Origin: an uncultured Chloroflexales bacterium
GTDB taxonomy: Bacteria; Chloroflexota; Chloroflexia; Chloroflexales; Chloroflexaceae
NCBI GenBank assembly: GCA_937902315.1
Contig: CALGUG010000056.1
Span: 186,001 to 250,000, forward strand
DNA length: 64,000 nucleotides
Direction: 5' to 3'
Shown here one piece after another: positions 1-8,660 of this stretch. Under the pieces are notes generated by a model. It was not told where the DNA came from. It saw only the letters and a program-made list of their open reading frames with translations, and ran no database searches. The position numbers were made by a program, and so were the translations under genes. Each line of letters starts with the position of its first letter. Within the stretch, counting starts at the first letter, position 1.

Positions 1-2
1 GG

Positions 3-2579
3 TACAAGGGCGGCAGCGAAGAGCTGTTCGATACCGACGGAGATGGCTTGTACGACCAGCTTGACCTTGTGCTCTATTTCGACCTGCTGCGTCCGGGGAT
101 CTATTACGCCTCCGCGCAGCTCCAAGCCAGTGATGGCACAGGTCTCGGCTGGAGTGCAGCGGAAAGCTATATCCAAAATGGAACACCACTGCGGATCAGC
201 TACGATCTACGCAGGGTCATGTATGAAGAGCGCAACGGCCCGTATAGCTTGAGGAACTTTGCGATAGGCTACATTGCAAGGAACGGTGACAATTATAGGG
301 CTTCGCTCTTTGCGGATAAGCTTTACACCACCAAAGACTATCAATACAGCCAGTTCGATGCTGGGCCGCGCTGTTTGGCCGCTCAGGAACAGCTCAATGA
401 GCCAACAGAACAACCTAGCTCCACGCATCGTCTGTTCTTGCCCTTTGTAAGCCAAAGCATCGGCAGCCAAGCCACAAGCATCTCGCCCGCCGAAGGCCCG
501 CTCTACCCCTACAATTCGCTGGCCTTCGAGCCTAACCGAGGCCAAGTGGACGAAGCTGGTGTGGCATATCTGATGCGCAACGAGGGCGAAACGCTCTTTT
601 TCAAGCCGAACGAGGTGGTCTTCTCATTCGCTGGGCCTAACAATCTCTACGATGGATCGCTGCAGCTACAATTTATCGGCAGCCAAGGCGCCCAAGCGAT
701 CAAAGCCGACAACAAGCTGATCGGGCTGGTAAACTACTACAAAGGCAACAATCCCAGCGCTTGGATCAGCGATCTGCCAACCTATGGCGATCTGAGCTAT
801 CAGCAGCTCTATCCCGGCATCGATCTGTACTACAGCGGCTACAACGGCTTGCTGAAGAGCACCTATATCATCACACCCAACGCCGATCCGCAGCAGATCC
901 ATTGGCGCTATGCGGGCGCGGTCGGCATGGCGATCGACGATAGCAACGGCGATCTGGTGGTCACGCTGCCCAAACACAGCGGCCAAGATGATCTACGCCT
1001 CTTGGTTGAAAGCGCTCCGATCGCTTGGCAGCTCAACGACGAACAAGAGCAGGAGCCAGTCGAGGTGGCCTTCGATCTGCACGACGATGGCAGCGTCACC
1101 TTTCAGCTCGGCAGCTACGACCGCTCGCGTGTACTCTATATCGACCCCGATATCTACTATTCTGGCTTGTTCGGCAATACCACCTTCGATAACGGCAACG
1201 CGATCGCTATCGATAGCGCCTGCCATATTTACGTTGGCGGGTCGGCTATTCTGACTCCCTACCCCAAAGCCTTGACTCTGTTGGGCAGCCGAATCAGCGA
1301 CCGCGATCTGGTGCTCTACCACTTCGATACCAGCTACCAACTGCTCGAAACCAGCTATATCGGCGGCAGCGGCGACGACGATCTGCACGATCTGGTGCTG
1401 AGCCACGGCCAAATTGCGCTAGTTGGCGATAGCAGCTCACGCGACTTCCCCACGCCCAAGGGCTTCGATAGCAGTTATGCAGGCGATGGCGATGCGTTTA
1501 TGGCGCTGGTCGAACCAGTTGAAAGCACCCTGCGCTATGGCTCTTATTTGGGCGGTAGCGGCCAGCAGAGCGGGCAAAGTATCGCGCTCGATGAAAATGG
1601 GCTGCTCTATATCGCGGGCTACACAACGGGAGAGATTCCTTTCAAAAACGGCTTCCAAGCGGCCCATGGCGGAGGTGACTTCGACGCCTTCCTCGTGGTC
1701 GTCGACTCGCGCAGCCAAGGCCAAGCAGCCCTGCGCTACAGCAGCTATCTGGGCGGCAGCGCCAACGAACGCAGTTTTGACTTAGCGCTTGGGCCCAACA
1801 AGCTGGTGGCTCTGGTCGGCAACACCAACTCAGTCAACTTCCCAACCCATAACGCGCTGCAAAATCAGCTAGCGGGCAGCAACGATGCCTTCTTGACTCT
1901 GATCGATCCCCAAGCCTCGGGTAGTGCCTCGTTGCGCTCGAGCGGCTATCTGGGCGGCGCGCTCAACGATGGAGCGGTGGCGGTCGCTCTCAACGCCCAA
2001 GGTTCGGCCTATCTGACAGGCAACACCAGCTCGCGCGATTTTCCGCTAAAAGATGCGCTTCAGGCCGAGCATGCGAGCGGCCTCGATCTGTTTATTACCA
2101 AAATCGACTTTAGCAGCACTGGCTCACAACAACTGGCCTTCAGCACCTATCTGGGAGCATCGGGCCACGATCAAGTGGCCGATATGCTGATCGACGGCGG
2201 CAGCAATATCTATCTGACGGGCGGCACCAGCTCCGAAGACTATCTCACGATCAACCCTGCCCACCTGCGCGAGCGCTACTACGGCGGCAGCAGCGATCTC
2301 TTCGTCACCTATCTGAGCGCCAATGGCCAAGCGGTGCGCTATAGCAGCTTGATCGGCGGCGGCGGTCACGACGAAGGACGCGCCCTCACGATCGATAGCG
2401 GCGGCTACATCTATCTGACCGGTATGAGCGACTCGCAAGACTTCCCAATGATCCGATCGCGCCAACGCAATATCAGCGGCCAAAGCGGCTTTTTGATCCA
2501 TACCAGCGTAACACCTTGGTATAGCGATGAAGTCTTCAGACAGCCAAAGCCTTCCGCCCAAATAACAACGGCGCGCTAG
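3..2579 (+). CDS. Secreted SBBP-repeat beta-propeller protein, 5' end missing
   Basis: The left edge cuts this gene: the frame is open from base 3 and no convincing start is present (a TTG at 48 lacks a ribosome binding site). The visible N-terminal part begins with a Ca2+-site-like DTDGDG stretch and a roughly 130-residue beta-rich domain that closes with FLPFV (435-449). After it comes the L-x-F-E-P-N-R-G-Q signature (from about 519) that introduces SBBP proteins, then six or seven propeller-like units between about 1150 and 2500. Each unit has an S/T-Y-L-G-G-S-type motif and, about 20 residues later, an aspartate-glycine-Y-x-G-x-T turn with S-x-D-F-P. Proteins of this family are secreted or surface-exposed; the ligand is unknown. 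The internal FLPFV tail suggests two secreted modules have fused. A terminator follows 48 bases after the stop. Confidence 0.85.
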   Translation, partial: YKGGSEELFDTDGDGLYDQLDLVLYFDLLRPGIYYASAQLQASDGTGLGWSAAESYIQNGTPLRISYDLRRVMYEERNGPYSLRNFAIGYIARNGDNYRASLFADKLYTTKDYQYSQFDAGPRCLAAQEQLNEPTEQPSSTHRLFLPFVSQSIGSQATSISPAEGPLYPYNSLAFEPNRGQVDEAGVAYLMRNEGETLFFKPNEVVFSFAGPNNLYDGSLQLQFIGSQGAQAIKADNKLIGLVNYYKGNNPSAWISDLPTYGDLSYQQLYPGIDLYYSGYNGLLKSTYIITPNADPQQIHWRYAGAVGMAIDDSNGDLVVTLPKHSGQDDLRLLVESAPIAWQLNDEQEQEPVEVAFDLHDDGSVTFQLGSYDRSRVLYIDPDIYYSGLFGNTTFDNGNAIAIDSACHIYVGGSAILTPYPKALTLLGSRISDRDLVLYHFDTSYQLLETSYIGGSGDDDLHDLVLSHGQIALVGDSSSRDFPTPKGFDSSYAGDGDAFMALVEPVESTLRYGSYLGGSGQQSGQSIALDENGLLYIAGYTTGEIPFKNGFQAAHGGGDFDAFLVVVDSRSQGQAALRYSSYLGGSANERSFDLALGPNKLVALVGNTNSVNFPTHNALQNQLAGSNDAFLTLIDPQASGSASLRSSGYLGGALNDGAVAVALNAQGSAYLTGNTSSRDFPLKDALQAEHASGLDLFITKIDFSSTGSQQLAFSTYLGASGHDQVADMLIDGGSNIYLTGGTSSEDYLTINPAHLRERYYGGSSDLFVTYLSANGQAVRYSSLIGGGGHDEGRALTIDSGGYIYLTGMSDSQDFPMIRSRQRNISGQSGFLIHTSVTPWYSDEVFRQPKPSAQITTAR

Positions 2580-2626
2580 CCCTTCCAAACAATCAAGCTC
2601 AACACGACCCATCATCCCAAGCAATC

Positions 2627-2663
2627 ACACAGCCTCCCGCAAGCTAGGGGAGGCTGTGTTTTT
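2627..2663 (+). terminator. Rho-independent terminator of the SBBP gene
   Basis: A perfect 12-bp stem (2627-2638 with 2648-2659) closes a 9-nt loop and is followed by a T-run. Confidence 0.85.
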
Positions 2664-2719
2664 CATCAGCTCACAGTGTTCAAGCATAAGCTAAATCGAC
2701 ATGATGCGCTCAAGACTCA

Positions 2720-2790
2720 GGCGGCTAAGTCCTATCCTCCCATGCGCTTCTTGGCGCGTCCGCCTACGGCTACCACCGTCCCGCCCACCC
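2720..2790 (+). repeat. Dispersed structured repeat A, copy A1
   Basis: It reads GGCGG...TTGGCGCGTCCGCCTACGG and CTACC, followed by the C-rich end. The 3' part deviates slightly from the consensus (CACCGTCC in place of CAACATCC). Confidence 0.75.
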
Positions 2791-3025
2791 ACAGAGTGAT
2801 GTATCGGGCTGCCTATCGGCAGCCCCACAGCGCTACAAGCCGCGTTCATATCCCTCCAGGTATACAGTGCTCAACAGGATGATTCGGGATATTTAACTCT
2901 ACAATAGCCCTTCTTCATCTGAAACAAGCGCCCTTCACATCTGTTAGAGACCGCACCAGCTATTGGAAAGCCTTCCCTTACAAAAATGTCATCGAAATAA
3001 GGTATACAACAACATATTTTTAGTC

Positions 3026-3053
3026 TTGCCTAAATATATTTCGATGATATACT
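3026..3053 (+). promoter_or_regulatory. Promoter of the ICMT-like gene
   Basis: TTGCCT (3026-3031) lies 16 bp from TATACT (3048-3053). The -10 is extended by an upstream TG (3045-3046). It lies about 80 bp before the start codon. Confidence 0.5.
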
Positions 3054-3131
3054 AAATCTGGTTATAGTTTCAAATCGAACAAGAATGCTGGCTGTAAACG
3101 AAGATCCAAAAACACAAACGTAAGGAGGTAT

Positions 3132-3722
3132 ATGATGAATAGTGAAATAGTTTTCCGTAGCTTAACATTGCTTTTGTTATGTCTCATCGTCGGCATAAGT
3201 GCACTATTTCGCCACCGTGCTAACCGCAATGGTGGTAAGCTCGACGGTCAAAACGGTTTACAACTTGTTGTAGTATTGCGTTTGTTTAGTTTGATCGTTT
3301 TTCTTCCCTTGCTGGCCTACCTGATCAACCCAGCTTGGGTCGCTTGGGCACAGCTCGATCTGCCAAACTGGCTGCGCTGGCTCGGTGTCGCCGGAGGTGT
3401 CCTCTCCATTCCCTTGGCGATTTGGATCTTTACAAGCATTGGGGAAAATATCTCGCCGAGCCATGCAACGCGCCAGAACCACCAGCTTGTGACTCACGGG
3501 CCCTACCGCTGGGTACGCCATCCGCTCTACAGCGTCGGCCTCTTATTCTGGATCTCGCTCACACTGGTTACCACACTCTGGCCGTTTGGCATTGGCATGT
3601 TTATTCCACTAGCAATTCTATTTTGGCGTGTCCCGCTTGAAGAGGCCCGCTTAGTACAACGATTTGGCGCTGAATATCAAAACTATATCCAACGGACTGG
3701 GCGATTTTTGCCAAAGATCTAG
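3132..3722 (+). CDS. Isoprenylcysteine carboxyl methyltransferase (ICMT)-like membrane protein
   Basis: A 196-residue protein with four or five hydrophobic segments. Its C-terminal half carries the ICMT/PEMT-type signature: HGPYRWVRHPLY (an SAM-binding R-H-P-x-Y motif), a hydrophobic helix, then E-E-A and a tail with FG-x-E-Y-x-x-Y. Family members methylate small or lipid substrates at the membrane; bacterial ones mostly have unknown substrates. The start follows AAGGAGG (3122-3128), with two adjacent ATGs at 3132 and 3135. It is monocistronic and converges on the DUF11 gene. The family is clear; the substrate is not. Confidence 0.85.
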   Translation: MMNSEIVFRSLTLLLLCLIVGISALFRHRANRNGGKLDGQNGLQLVVVLRLFSLIVFLPLLAYLINPAWVAWAQLDLPNWLRWLGVAGGVLSIPLAIWIFTSIGENISPSHATRQNHQLVTHGPYRWVRHPLYSVGLLFWISLTLVTTLWPFGIGMFIPLAILFWRVPLEEARLVQRFGAEYQNYIQRTGRFLPKI

Positions 3723-3733
3723 TGGCTAAAAAA

Positions 3734-3766
3734 GGCTATTCTGGAATTCTGGTTTCCAGAATAGCT
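3734..3766 (-). terminator. Terminator hairpin between convergent genes
   Basis: A 12-bp stem (3735-3746 with 3754-3765). The A-run at 3728-3733 gives a U-run on the leftward transcript, so it best serves the minus strand. It may also stop the ICMT-like gene, though the rightward T-run is poor. Confidence 0.6.
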
Positions 3767-3821
3767 CTTCACCATAAGCAAAAAACATCCTCTCAAATCT
3801 GTAGATAAACTACTCGCTCAG

Positions 3822-3880
3822 TAATGAAAAAGACCGTAGCCTTCGACAAGCTCAGGCTACGGCCTTTTTAGGCTTAGCGC
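3822..3880. repeat. Terminator-like repeat, copy 1 (bidirectional hairpin)
   Basis: A hairpin (stem 3834-3842 with 3854-3862, loop around TCGACAAGCTC) has A-runs on the left and T-runs on the right, so it can end transcription both ways. The same 55-60 bp sequence, including the trailing TTAGGCTTAGCGC, recurs in direct orientation at 6512-6570, on the other side of the DUF11 gene. Confidence 0.75.
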
Positions 3881-3956
3881 AGCATTTTGGTGTGCACATG
3901 CCGGTGGTCATACGCTCATGTATGGCCTAGGTGCTATCTCGCTTGAAGCAGTAAGC

Positions 3957-6242
3957 TCACCGTAAGATGTTTACAAATGGTAGATACAGATTATAGGTTG
4001 TAGCTGGATTTTTGCTAAAGCTTACCTCTATGCTGTGGTTAGCCGTTACATTTGTGAAGCTATAGCTATTCAGCGCACCTACTGACACTCCATCTACCAG
4101 CACATCTGCCACTTGATAGCCAGCATCAGGCGTGATCGTAAAAGTTTTAGATTCGCCATGCTTGACTGTCTGGAGGCTATTGGGGCTAATACTGCCATTC
4201 ATCCCCGCGCTCGGCGTAATCGTGTAAGTAATCGGCTCGAACTGCGCACTAATCGTATGATTTGCGCCCACATTTGTGAAACTATAGCTATTCACCACAC
4301 CTACTGATACACCATCTACCAGCACATCTGCCACTTGATAGCCAGCATCAGGCGTGATCGTAAAGCTCTGATTCTGTCCATGGGTGACATTCTGTACGCT
4401 ATTGGGGCTGATGCTGCCATTCGCCCCCGCACTTGGCGTAATCGTGTAGGTACTCAGGGCAAAAGAGGCAGTAATACTTTTGTTTGCATCCACTAGCACT
4501 GTAAGTGGATTGCTGGTTCCACTCGCCGCGCCACTCCAACTCACAAAACTTGAACCAAGATTCCCAGTAGCGGTCAAGGTGACGTTTGTACCATCGGCTA
4601 CCACCAAGCTATTCGTGTTTGCCACTGAGTTAGCCACCGAACCATCACCATCGACTCCAATTGTGACACAGCGGAAGTTAGGTTCAATCGTAGTTGGCGC
4701 TCCAAAGCTATCTCCGTTGGTCAGGGTTGTAAATGTTTGAGCGCCCATTTGACCCATCGTGCTAATACTAGCTTGATTGGCAATAGTGATCGGGCCAGCA
4801 CAAACCGCATCAAGCGTTGCCCGAAAGCGCAGGCTGGTTGTTGTGCCAATTGCCAGTGTACCGCCCGTTGTCGCATCTGCCGAGTTTCCTAATCGCATCA
4901 CTATACGACGGTTCGCCGCATCGTACTCGGCTTGATCATCGCCGCTTGCATCGGTTTTTACGCCAGCGTTCGCCCCACTTACAATCTCAAGCGAGCCAGG
5001 CTGATAAGTGATTCCTACAGGCAATGGATCAACAAGGCTTGTATTGATAGCAGCATCAGATCCGCTATTCGTAATCGTAATGGTGTATTCCAAAGTATCG
5101 CCGGGCGAGAGCGCGCCGCCATTGAGATCGGTCACCGTTTTGGTATTTAAACTAACTTCAGGTTGGGCTGTTGGGAAGGAGGTTACTAAAGTTGAAAGGA
5201 AATAGACGTCGGCAAAGGTTGAAGCAGTTATCGAGGCCGAAGTTTGACCAGGTGATAATAATCCAGTAACATCAACAACATCAAGGTCGATGCCCGACAG
5301 ACTCGCAGCGCCGCCTGTCAACTGAGGGAGATCCCCAGCTACAGAAACTGCTGTACCCATGAATGATCGCGTTCCATTAAAGAAATTATCACTTGGATTC
5401 TGAGCATCTGATAGCGGCGTTCCATTAAAACTCAAACTATCGCCTAATCCTGAATCATCGCCCTCCATGGCAACAACAGCCAGTTTGGCGTTGCTAAACG
5501 ATGACGGAATGACAAATCCTGAAACCGTCATATTTTGTGACGAAACAGAAGATATTCCATCATGCCCATCATAGATAGTTATATGATTGATTGGCATACT
5601 ATCGAGACGATAAAGCACAACCATCCACCATCCAGCAAATAAATTGCTATTGTTCATATTTACTAAATCGGCGATCGCGACATCGCTAACGCGATAGGCA
5701 CCAGAACCGTTCGTTTGCACTATCGAGGTAATATCAGCTACCGATTTATAGGAGTTATTAGGTCCAGTAAATGTCTCGTCTGCACTAATTGTCTCGTTAA
5801 AACCAGAGCTGCCTGGGCGATCCAATGTCGCCTGGGTATCAACACCAGCGCTATTTAGTGTAGCAGACCAATAGAGGTAGGCATGCGTCACCGTAGCTCC
5901 AGCGGGAATAGTAAGCATAGCTGTACTACGCGCTTGGGCAGCGCTAATAGTTGTATTTGCCTCCGCTTGCCCTGCAATAGGGCTATCAGAGCGCCAATAG
6001 ATATCAGGCGCAGAATCAGTTGTATTAGTGCCACAGTTGCCGACTGTGCCAACCACTGGCGCAGGTACACCAGCTGCACATTCAAAACCAAACGTATTAC
6101 CTATCAAAATAAAATCACCACGCTGATTCACTTGTACACGCAGGTTTGGAGCCGCCCGCACAGGTGTTGTGGCAGGAAGTAAACCGATTAGGATCAACAA
6201 GAGTGAAACGACAAGTCCAAATCGCCCAAGTGAAGTGCTCAT
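3957..6242 (-). CDS. Secreted DUF11 / InlB B-repeat-type protein with C-terminal LPFV tail
   Basis: I place the start at the ATG at 6242, preceded by GGGAAG; an in-frame ATG at 6260 would add six residues. A signal peptide (GLVVSLLLILIGLLP, then an alanine-rich cleavage region) is followed by a large beta-rich domain of about 330 residues. Next come a DUF11 domain (D-x-L-E-Y-T-I-T-I-T-N-S-G) and three divergent InlB/Flg_new-type repeats, the last two nearly identical (about 4020-4450). The protein ends in YLPFVNILR, matching the tails of two other secreted proteins here. Such proteins are cell-surface or extracellular and probably adhesive. The DNA is more A+T-rich than most neighbours, and the gene is bracketed by direct copies of a terminator repeat, which could reflect transfer or duplication. 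Confidence 0.88.
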   Translation of the reverse strand: MSTSLGRFGLVVSLLLILIGLLPATTPVRAAPNLRVQVNQRGDFILIGNTFGFECAAGVPAPVVGTVGNCGTNTTDSAPDIYWRSDSPIAGQAEANTTISAAQARSTAMLTIPAGATVTHAYLYWSATLNSAGVDTQATLDRPGSSGFNETISADETFTGPNNSYKSVADITSIVQTNGSGAYRVSDVAIADLVNMNNSNLFAGWWMVVLYRLDSMPINHITIYDGHDGISSVSSQNMTVSGFVIPSSFSNAKLAVVAMEGDDSGLGDSLSFNGTPLSDAQNPSDNFFNGTRSFMGTAVSVAGDLPQLTGGAASLSGIDLDVVDVTGLLSPGQTSASITASTFADVYFLSTLVTSFPTAQPEVSLNTKTVTDLNGGALSPGDTLEYTITITNSGSDAAINTSLVDPLPVGITYQPGSLEIVSGANAGVKTDASGDDQAEYDAANRRIVMRLGNSADATTGGTLAIGTTTSLRFRATLDAVCAGPITIANQASISTMGQMGAQTFTTLTNGDSFGAPTTIEPNFRCVTIGVDGDGSVANSVANTNSLVVADGTNVTLTATGNLGSSFVSWSGAASGTSNPLTVLVDANKSITASFALSTYTITPSAGANGSISPNSVQNVTHGQNQSFTITPDAGYQVADVLVDGVSVGVVNSYSFTNVGANHTISAQFEPITYTITPSAGMNGSISPNSLQTVKHGESKTFTITPDAGYQVADVLVDGVSVGALNSYSFTNVTANHSIEVSFSKNPATTYNLYLPFVNILR

Positions 6243-7002
6243 TTTGATGCTTCCCTGCATATACAGCGTGCTGTTATATGTCCTTGTTAAATGATAAGAG
6301 ACAATGACAAGTTTTTTTAGAATAGCACATAACTATTACACTATCTCATATTTCAAGTCGGTTATAGAAGTATAGATGAACTTGCCAACTTCGTATGGCG
6401 TTAGGTCACAAGCCGAGAGTACCACTTATGTTTTCGCTTTTTGTCTTATCAGGCGAAAAGCAAGCGATCCATGAGCAGCATCAACATCTCCAAATACTAC
6501 CCTTTCACCAGATGAAAAAGGCCGTAGCCTTCGACAAGCTCAGGCTACGACCTTTTTTAGGCTTAGCGCGGCAACAGCCCTAATCGGTGCACTTTCATTC
6601 AAAACAATGCGCAAAATGGGCGAATTTTGGCATTTATTTCATAGAGAGGGACTAGGAATCGCTAGCTCTCACTGCTTGCCTAAGCTCAGTATCCACATAT
6701 TTAGTCCAAGTAAGCTATAGCAGATCGGAGGTTTATTTCGCCACAGTACAAGCTACCAGTATCCGAATGTACATGTTTAGCTGTCCTTCTCAAATAGGTC
6801 GCGTCTCAAAGGCTGGCCCCTAGCCAGATCAATAAGCGACGAATAATTATGTCAACTCAATCGTAGATTCATCACAAATCTATCCTCTCTTGGGAAGTGT
6901 AGAAAGCTGGCGGCATATAGCCTGCTATTAGGTGAGGTACAGGTCTTTAAATCATTTCGTCATCATAGTCAATCTACTCAAATTGTTTGGGAGAGTTATT
7001 CA
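6243..7002. other. Intergenic region, 760 bp
   Basis: It contains terminator repeat copy 2 (6512-6570). It must also hold the promoter of the leftward DUF11 gene and that of the rightward 65-residue gene, but I see no clear -35/-10 pair. The rest is A+T-rich with no credible gene. Confidence 0.5.
6512..6570. repeat. Terminator-like repeat, copy 2 (bidirectional hairpin)
   Basis: The stem 6516-6530 pairs with 6542-6556 with one mismatch and is flanked by A5 and T6. It is about 95% identical to the copy at 3822-3880 and in the same orientation. Confidence 0.75.
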
Positions 7003-7200
7003 ATGCTAAATACTTTAACCCGCCAGATATTTGAACAGCAGAGCCGAAACGAACGAGTGCGCGCCGCATTTGCAAAACAGCACCCCGAGCTAGCCGACGA
7101 GCTCCACGAGGGCGCGCTGGATCTAGCGCACTGCACCTGCCCATTATGTACGCATATCCGTGTAACGCTGGCCAACTCACTTCCCAATAACAACGACTAA
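7003..7200 (+). CDS. Small 65-residue protein with a CxCPxC motif
   Basis: I do not recognise a family. The frame starts at an ATG preceded by GGGAG at good distance and ends 28 bases before a strong two-armed terminator, which makes it a credible gene. The N-terminal half is charged and helical, with a run of Q, R and E residues. The C-terminal half carries H-C-T-C-P-L-C-T-H, a compact cluster of three cysteines and two histidines that could bind zinc or iron, then a polar tail. There is no signal peptide or membrane span. Frames on the other strand over the same bases lack these signals. Confidence 0.6.
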   Translation: MLNTLTRQIFEQQSRNERVRAAFAKQHPELADELHEGALDLAHCTCPLCTHIRVTLANSLPNNND

Positions 7201-7225
7201 GCCGGAAGCGTTCTAAAACACTATA

Positions 7226-7272
7226 AAGTCCCTGTCTGCAAGCTCTTACAGCTTCTCGGACAGGGATTATTT
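7226..7272 (+). terminator. Terminator of the 65-residue gene
   Basis: An outer 8-bp stem (7229-7236 with 7259-7266) encloses an inner AAGCT/AGCTT stem and is followed by a T-rich stretch. It lies between convergent genes and may serve both. Confidence 0.7.
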
Positions 7273-7290
7273 GTTAAAGCCTGAAGCAGA

Positions 7291-7737
7291 TTAACGCTCG
7301 GTGGGGATAATCGAGATATCGCCGCTGCGCTCAAGCACTGCGTACTTGATCTGCTCCATCCGTTCGAGGCCTTGGGTTCGGCGCGCGGCGCTTAAAATAT
7401 CTTCTTCGTCGATTCGCACCCTGTCCATACGCTCTTTTAGGGGCTCGCCGTTATCGACGATCACCAAGGGCATGCCATCGAGCAACTTATCCATAGTTTG
7501 CGAGCGCTGCTTCCAGAAAGCGATACCAACATCGATCAGCACAAGGGTGGTGATCACGATCACGGCGTTGGTGAGCGAAAAGTCGTTACCCAGCAGGGCT
7601 TGTTGAGTCGCTTCGCCGATAATCAGCAGCAAGACAAAGTCGAAGGTTGTGCTTTGGCCCAAGGTGCGCTTGCCCGTGATGCGGAAGATGATCAGCAGAA
7701 AGAGATACATAATGCTAGCCCGAAAGACAGCATCCAT
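7291..7737 (-). CDS. DUF421 / YetF-family membrane protein
   Basis: A 148-residue protein with two or three N-terminal membrane helices, including the family's FRITGKRTLGQ and F-D-F-V-L-L-L-I-I-G-E motifs. A cytoplasmic domain follows, containing the G-x-P-L-V-I-V-D-N-G turn and a DEEDI...R helix typical of DUF421 proteins. It is shorter than Bacillus YetF (about 230 residues). Family members are tied to envelope or spore stress, and the biochemical role is unknown. It lies 12 bases after the one-span membrane protein, so the two form an operon and may interact. The start ATG is at 7737; the ribosome site is weak (TAGGAG). Confidence 0.85.
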   Translation of the reverse strand: MDAVFRASIMYLFLLIIFRITGKRTLGQSTTFDFVLLLIIGEATQQALLGNDFSLTNAVIVITTLVLIDVGIAFWKQRSQTMDKLLDGMPLVIVDNGEPLKERMDRVRIDEEDILSAARRTQGLERMEQIKYAVLERSGDISIIPTER

Positions 7738-7749
7738 AATAGTATGCTC

Positions 7750-8259
7750 CTAGGGATAGATAAACTGGCTGAAATCGAGTTGTTCATCGTCGCCTACACC
7801 GATGTGGCCGTGGTAGCTGCCGATCGCTTCGGGCACAATGTAGAAAACAACGGGTAGGCTTTGTTGAAGATTGGAATGCGCAAAACGGTAGATCAGCTGC
7901 TCGTCAGTTGCTTCGACGTACAGCGGCTCGGGGCTGATCGATTGAAGCGATACCTTTTGCTGATAGTCGCGATTGAGATGCAGTTCTACTTCACCAGCTT
8001 GAGCATAACGCGGGGCGATCTCGATATGCAGAGCCATGGGGCGCTCGAAGCGTCCGAAGCGATCGTAGCGCAGAGTCAACGAGTCAGGGCTACCCAGCGT
8101 GGCTGTGCTAAACAGGCCCGAGCCGAACAGGCCGAGTAGGGCAGCCAGCAAAAACAGCGCCATTCCACACCAAGCGACCCGTTGCACAAGGCTTTCGCGC
8201 TCTTGAAAGGCAAGGTCTTGAGTGATTTCAAGGCTTGCCAGCCGTTCTTGCGATCCCAT
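7750..8259 (-). CDS. Single-span membrane protein, partner of the YetF-like gene
   Basis: About 169 residues, family not recognised. The start is taken at the ATG at 8259 because AAGGGAG sits five bases before it; a GTG two codons upstream is less likely. A charged N-terminal segment of about 30 residues is followed by one membrane helix (CGMALFLLAALLGLFGSGLF). The rest is a beta-rich extracytoplasmic domain ending in D-F-S-Q-F-I-Y-P. Its position directly upstream of the DUF421 gene suggests a shared envelope function. This is inference from context only. Confidence 0.7.
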   Translation of the reverse strand: MGSQERLASLEITQDLAFQERESLVQRVAWCGMALFLLAALLGLFGSGLFSTATLGSPDSLTLRYDRFGRFERPMALHIEIAPRYAQAGEVELHLNRDYQQKVSLQSISPEPLYVEATDEQLIYRFAHSNLQQSLPVVFYIVPEAIGSYHGHIGVGDDEQLDFSQFIYP

Positions 8260-8281
8260 AAACACTCCCTTTCAAACGATG

Positions 8282-8422
8282 CCCAATCCGATTGATTACA
8301 CTCTATTTGGCCTTCGGCAGAGTGGAACGTGTCTCTTTTTGTTATGCGAAATTTCACACAACCCTTTCTTCGGTTTTGTTTTCTGCGTTACACGAGCGAA
8401 AGCCTTTAAACGGATTTGGTAT
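8282..8422 (+). mobile_element. MITE-like element M, copy M1
   Basis: The left end is CCAATCCGATTGATTA, the conserved TTTGGCCTTCGGCAGAGTGG block follows, and the right end is TTTAAACGGATTTGGTAT. The left arm of the central palindrome has been lost; only GCGAAATTTCACACAA remains. Confidence 0.75.
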
Positions 8423-8480
8423 AGCACAGGTACCGCTGGGTTTTCGGACAACCTCGGGGCACAGCTAGCAGCCCTATTTG

Positions 8481-8550
8481 TTGGGCGGGATGTTGGTAGC
8501 CGTAGGCGGACGCGCCAAGGACTGTATGGGAGCGGGGAACCTAGCCGCCT
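8481..8550 (-). repeat. Dispersed structured repeat A, copy A2
   Basis: Minus-strand copy: GGGCGGGATGTTGGTAGCCG followed by TAGGCGGACGCGCC. The CAGCTAGCAGCCCT stretch just before it is shared with copies A9 and A11, so the unit may extend to about 95 bp. Confidence 0.8.
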
Positions 8551-8591
8551 GAGGCGTAAACTCTTGAAGCAGAATTGCTAGCAGCGAGAGA

Positions 8592-8617
8592 GAACACGCC
8601 CCAGCTGAGGCGTGTTC
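8592..8617 (-). terminator. Hairpin after the 87-residue gene
   Basis: A perfect 9-bp stem (8592-8600 with 8609-8617), loop 8 nt, without a clear U-run. A terminator role for the leftward operon is likely from its position only. Confidence 0.45.
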
Positions 8618-8660
8618 CCGAAAGATCTAAGAGCTTGCAACAAAAGGTCGTTGGGTTGAG

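Larger units (their letters stand above)
2580..3131. other. Intergenic region, 552 bp
   Basis: It holds the terminator of the SBBP gene (2627-2663), repeat copy A1 (2720-2790) and the promoter of the next gene (3026-3053). A 68-codon frame over A1 looks like a by-product of the repeat. The rest is A+T-rich and shows nothing else. Confidence 0.6.
8260..8660. other. Intergenic region with repeat elements M1 and A2
   Basis: M1 begins within 25 bases of the start codon of the preceding leftward gene, so the promoter of that operon must lie in or beyond the element. A2 (8481-8550) and a terminator-like hairpin (8592-8617) fill most of the remainder. Confidence 0.6.

Noticed and set aside
2676..2882. 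68-codon frame
   Set aside because: It is essentially repeat A1; no ribosome site.
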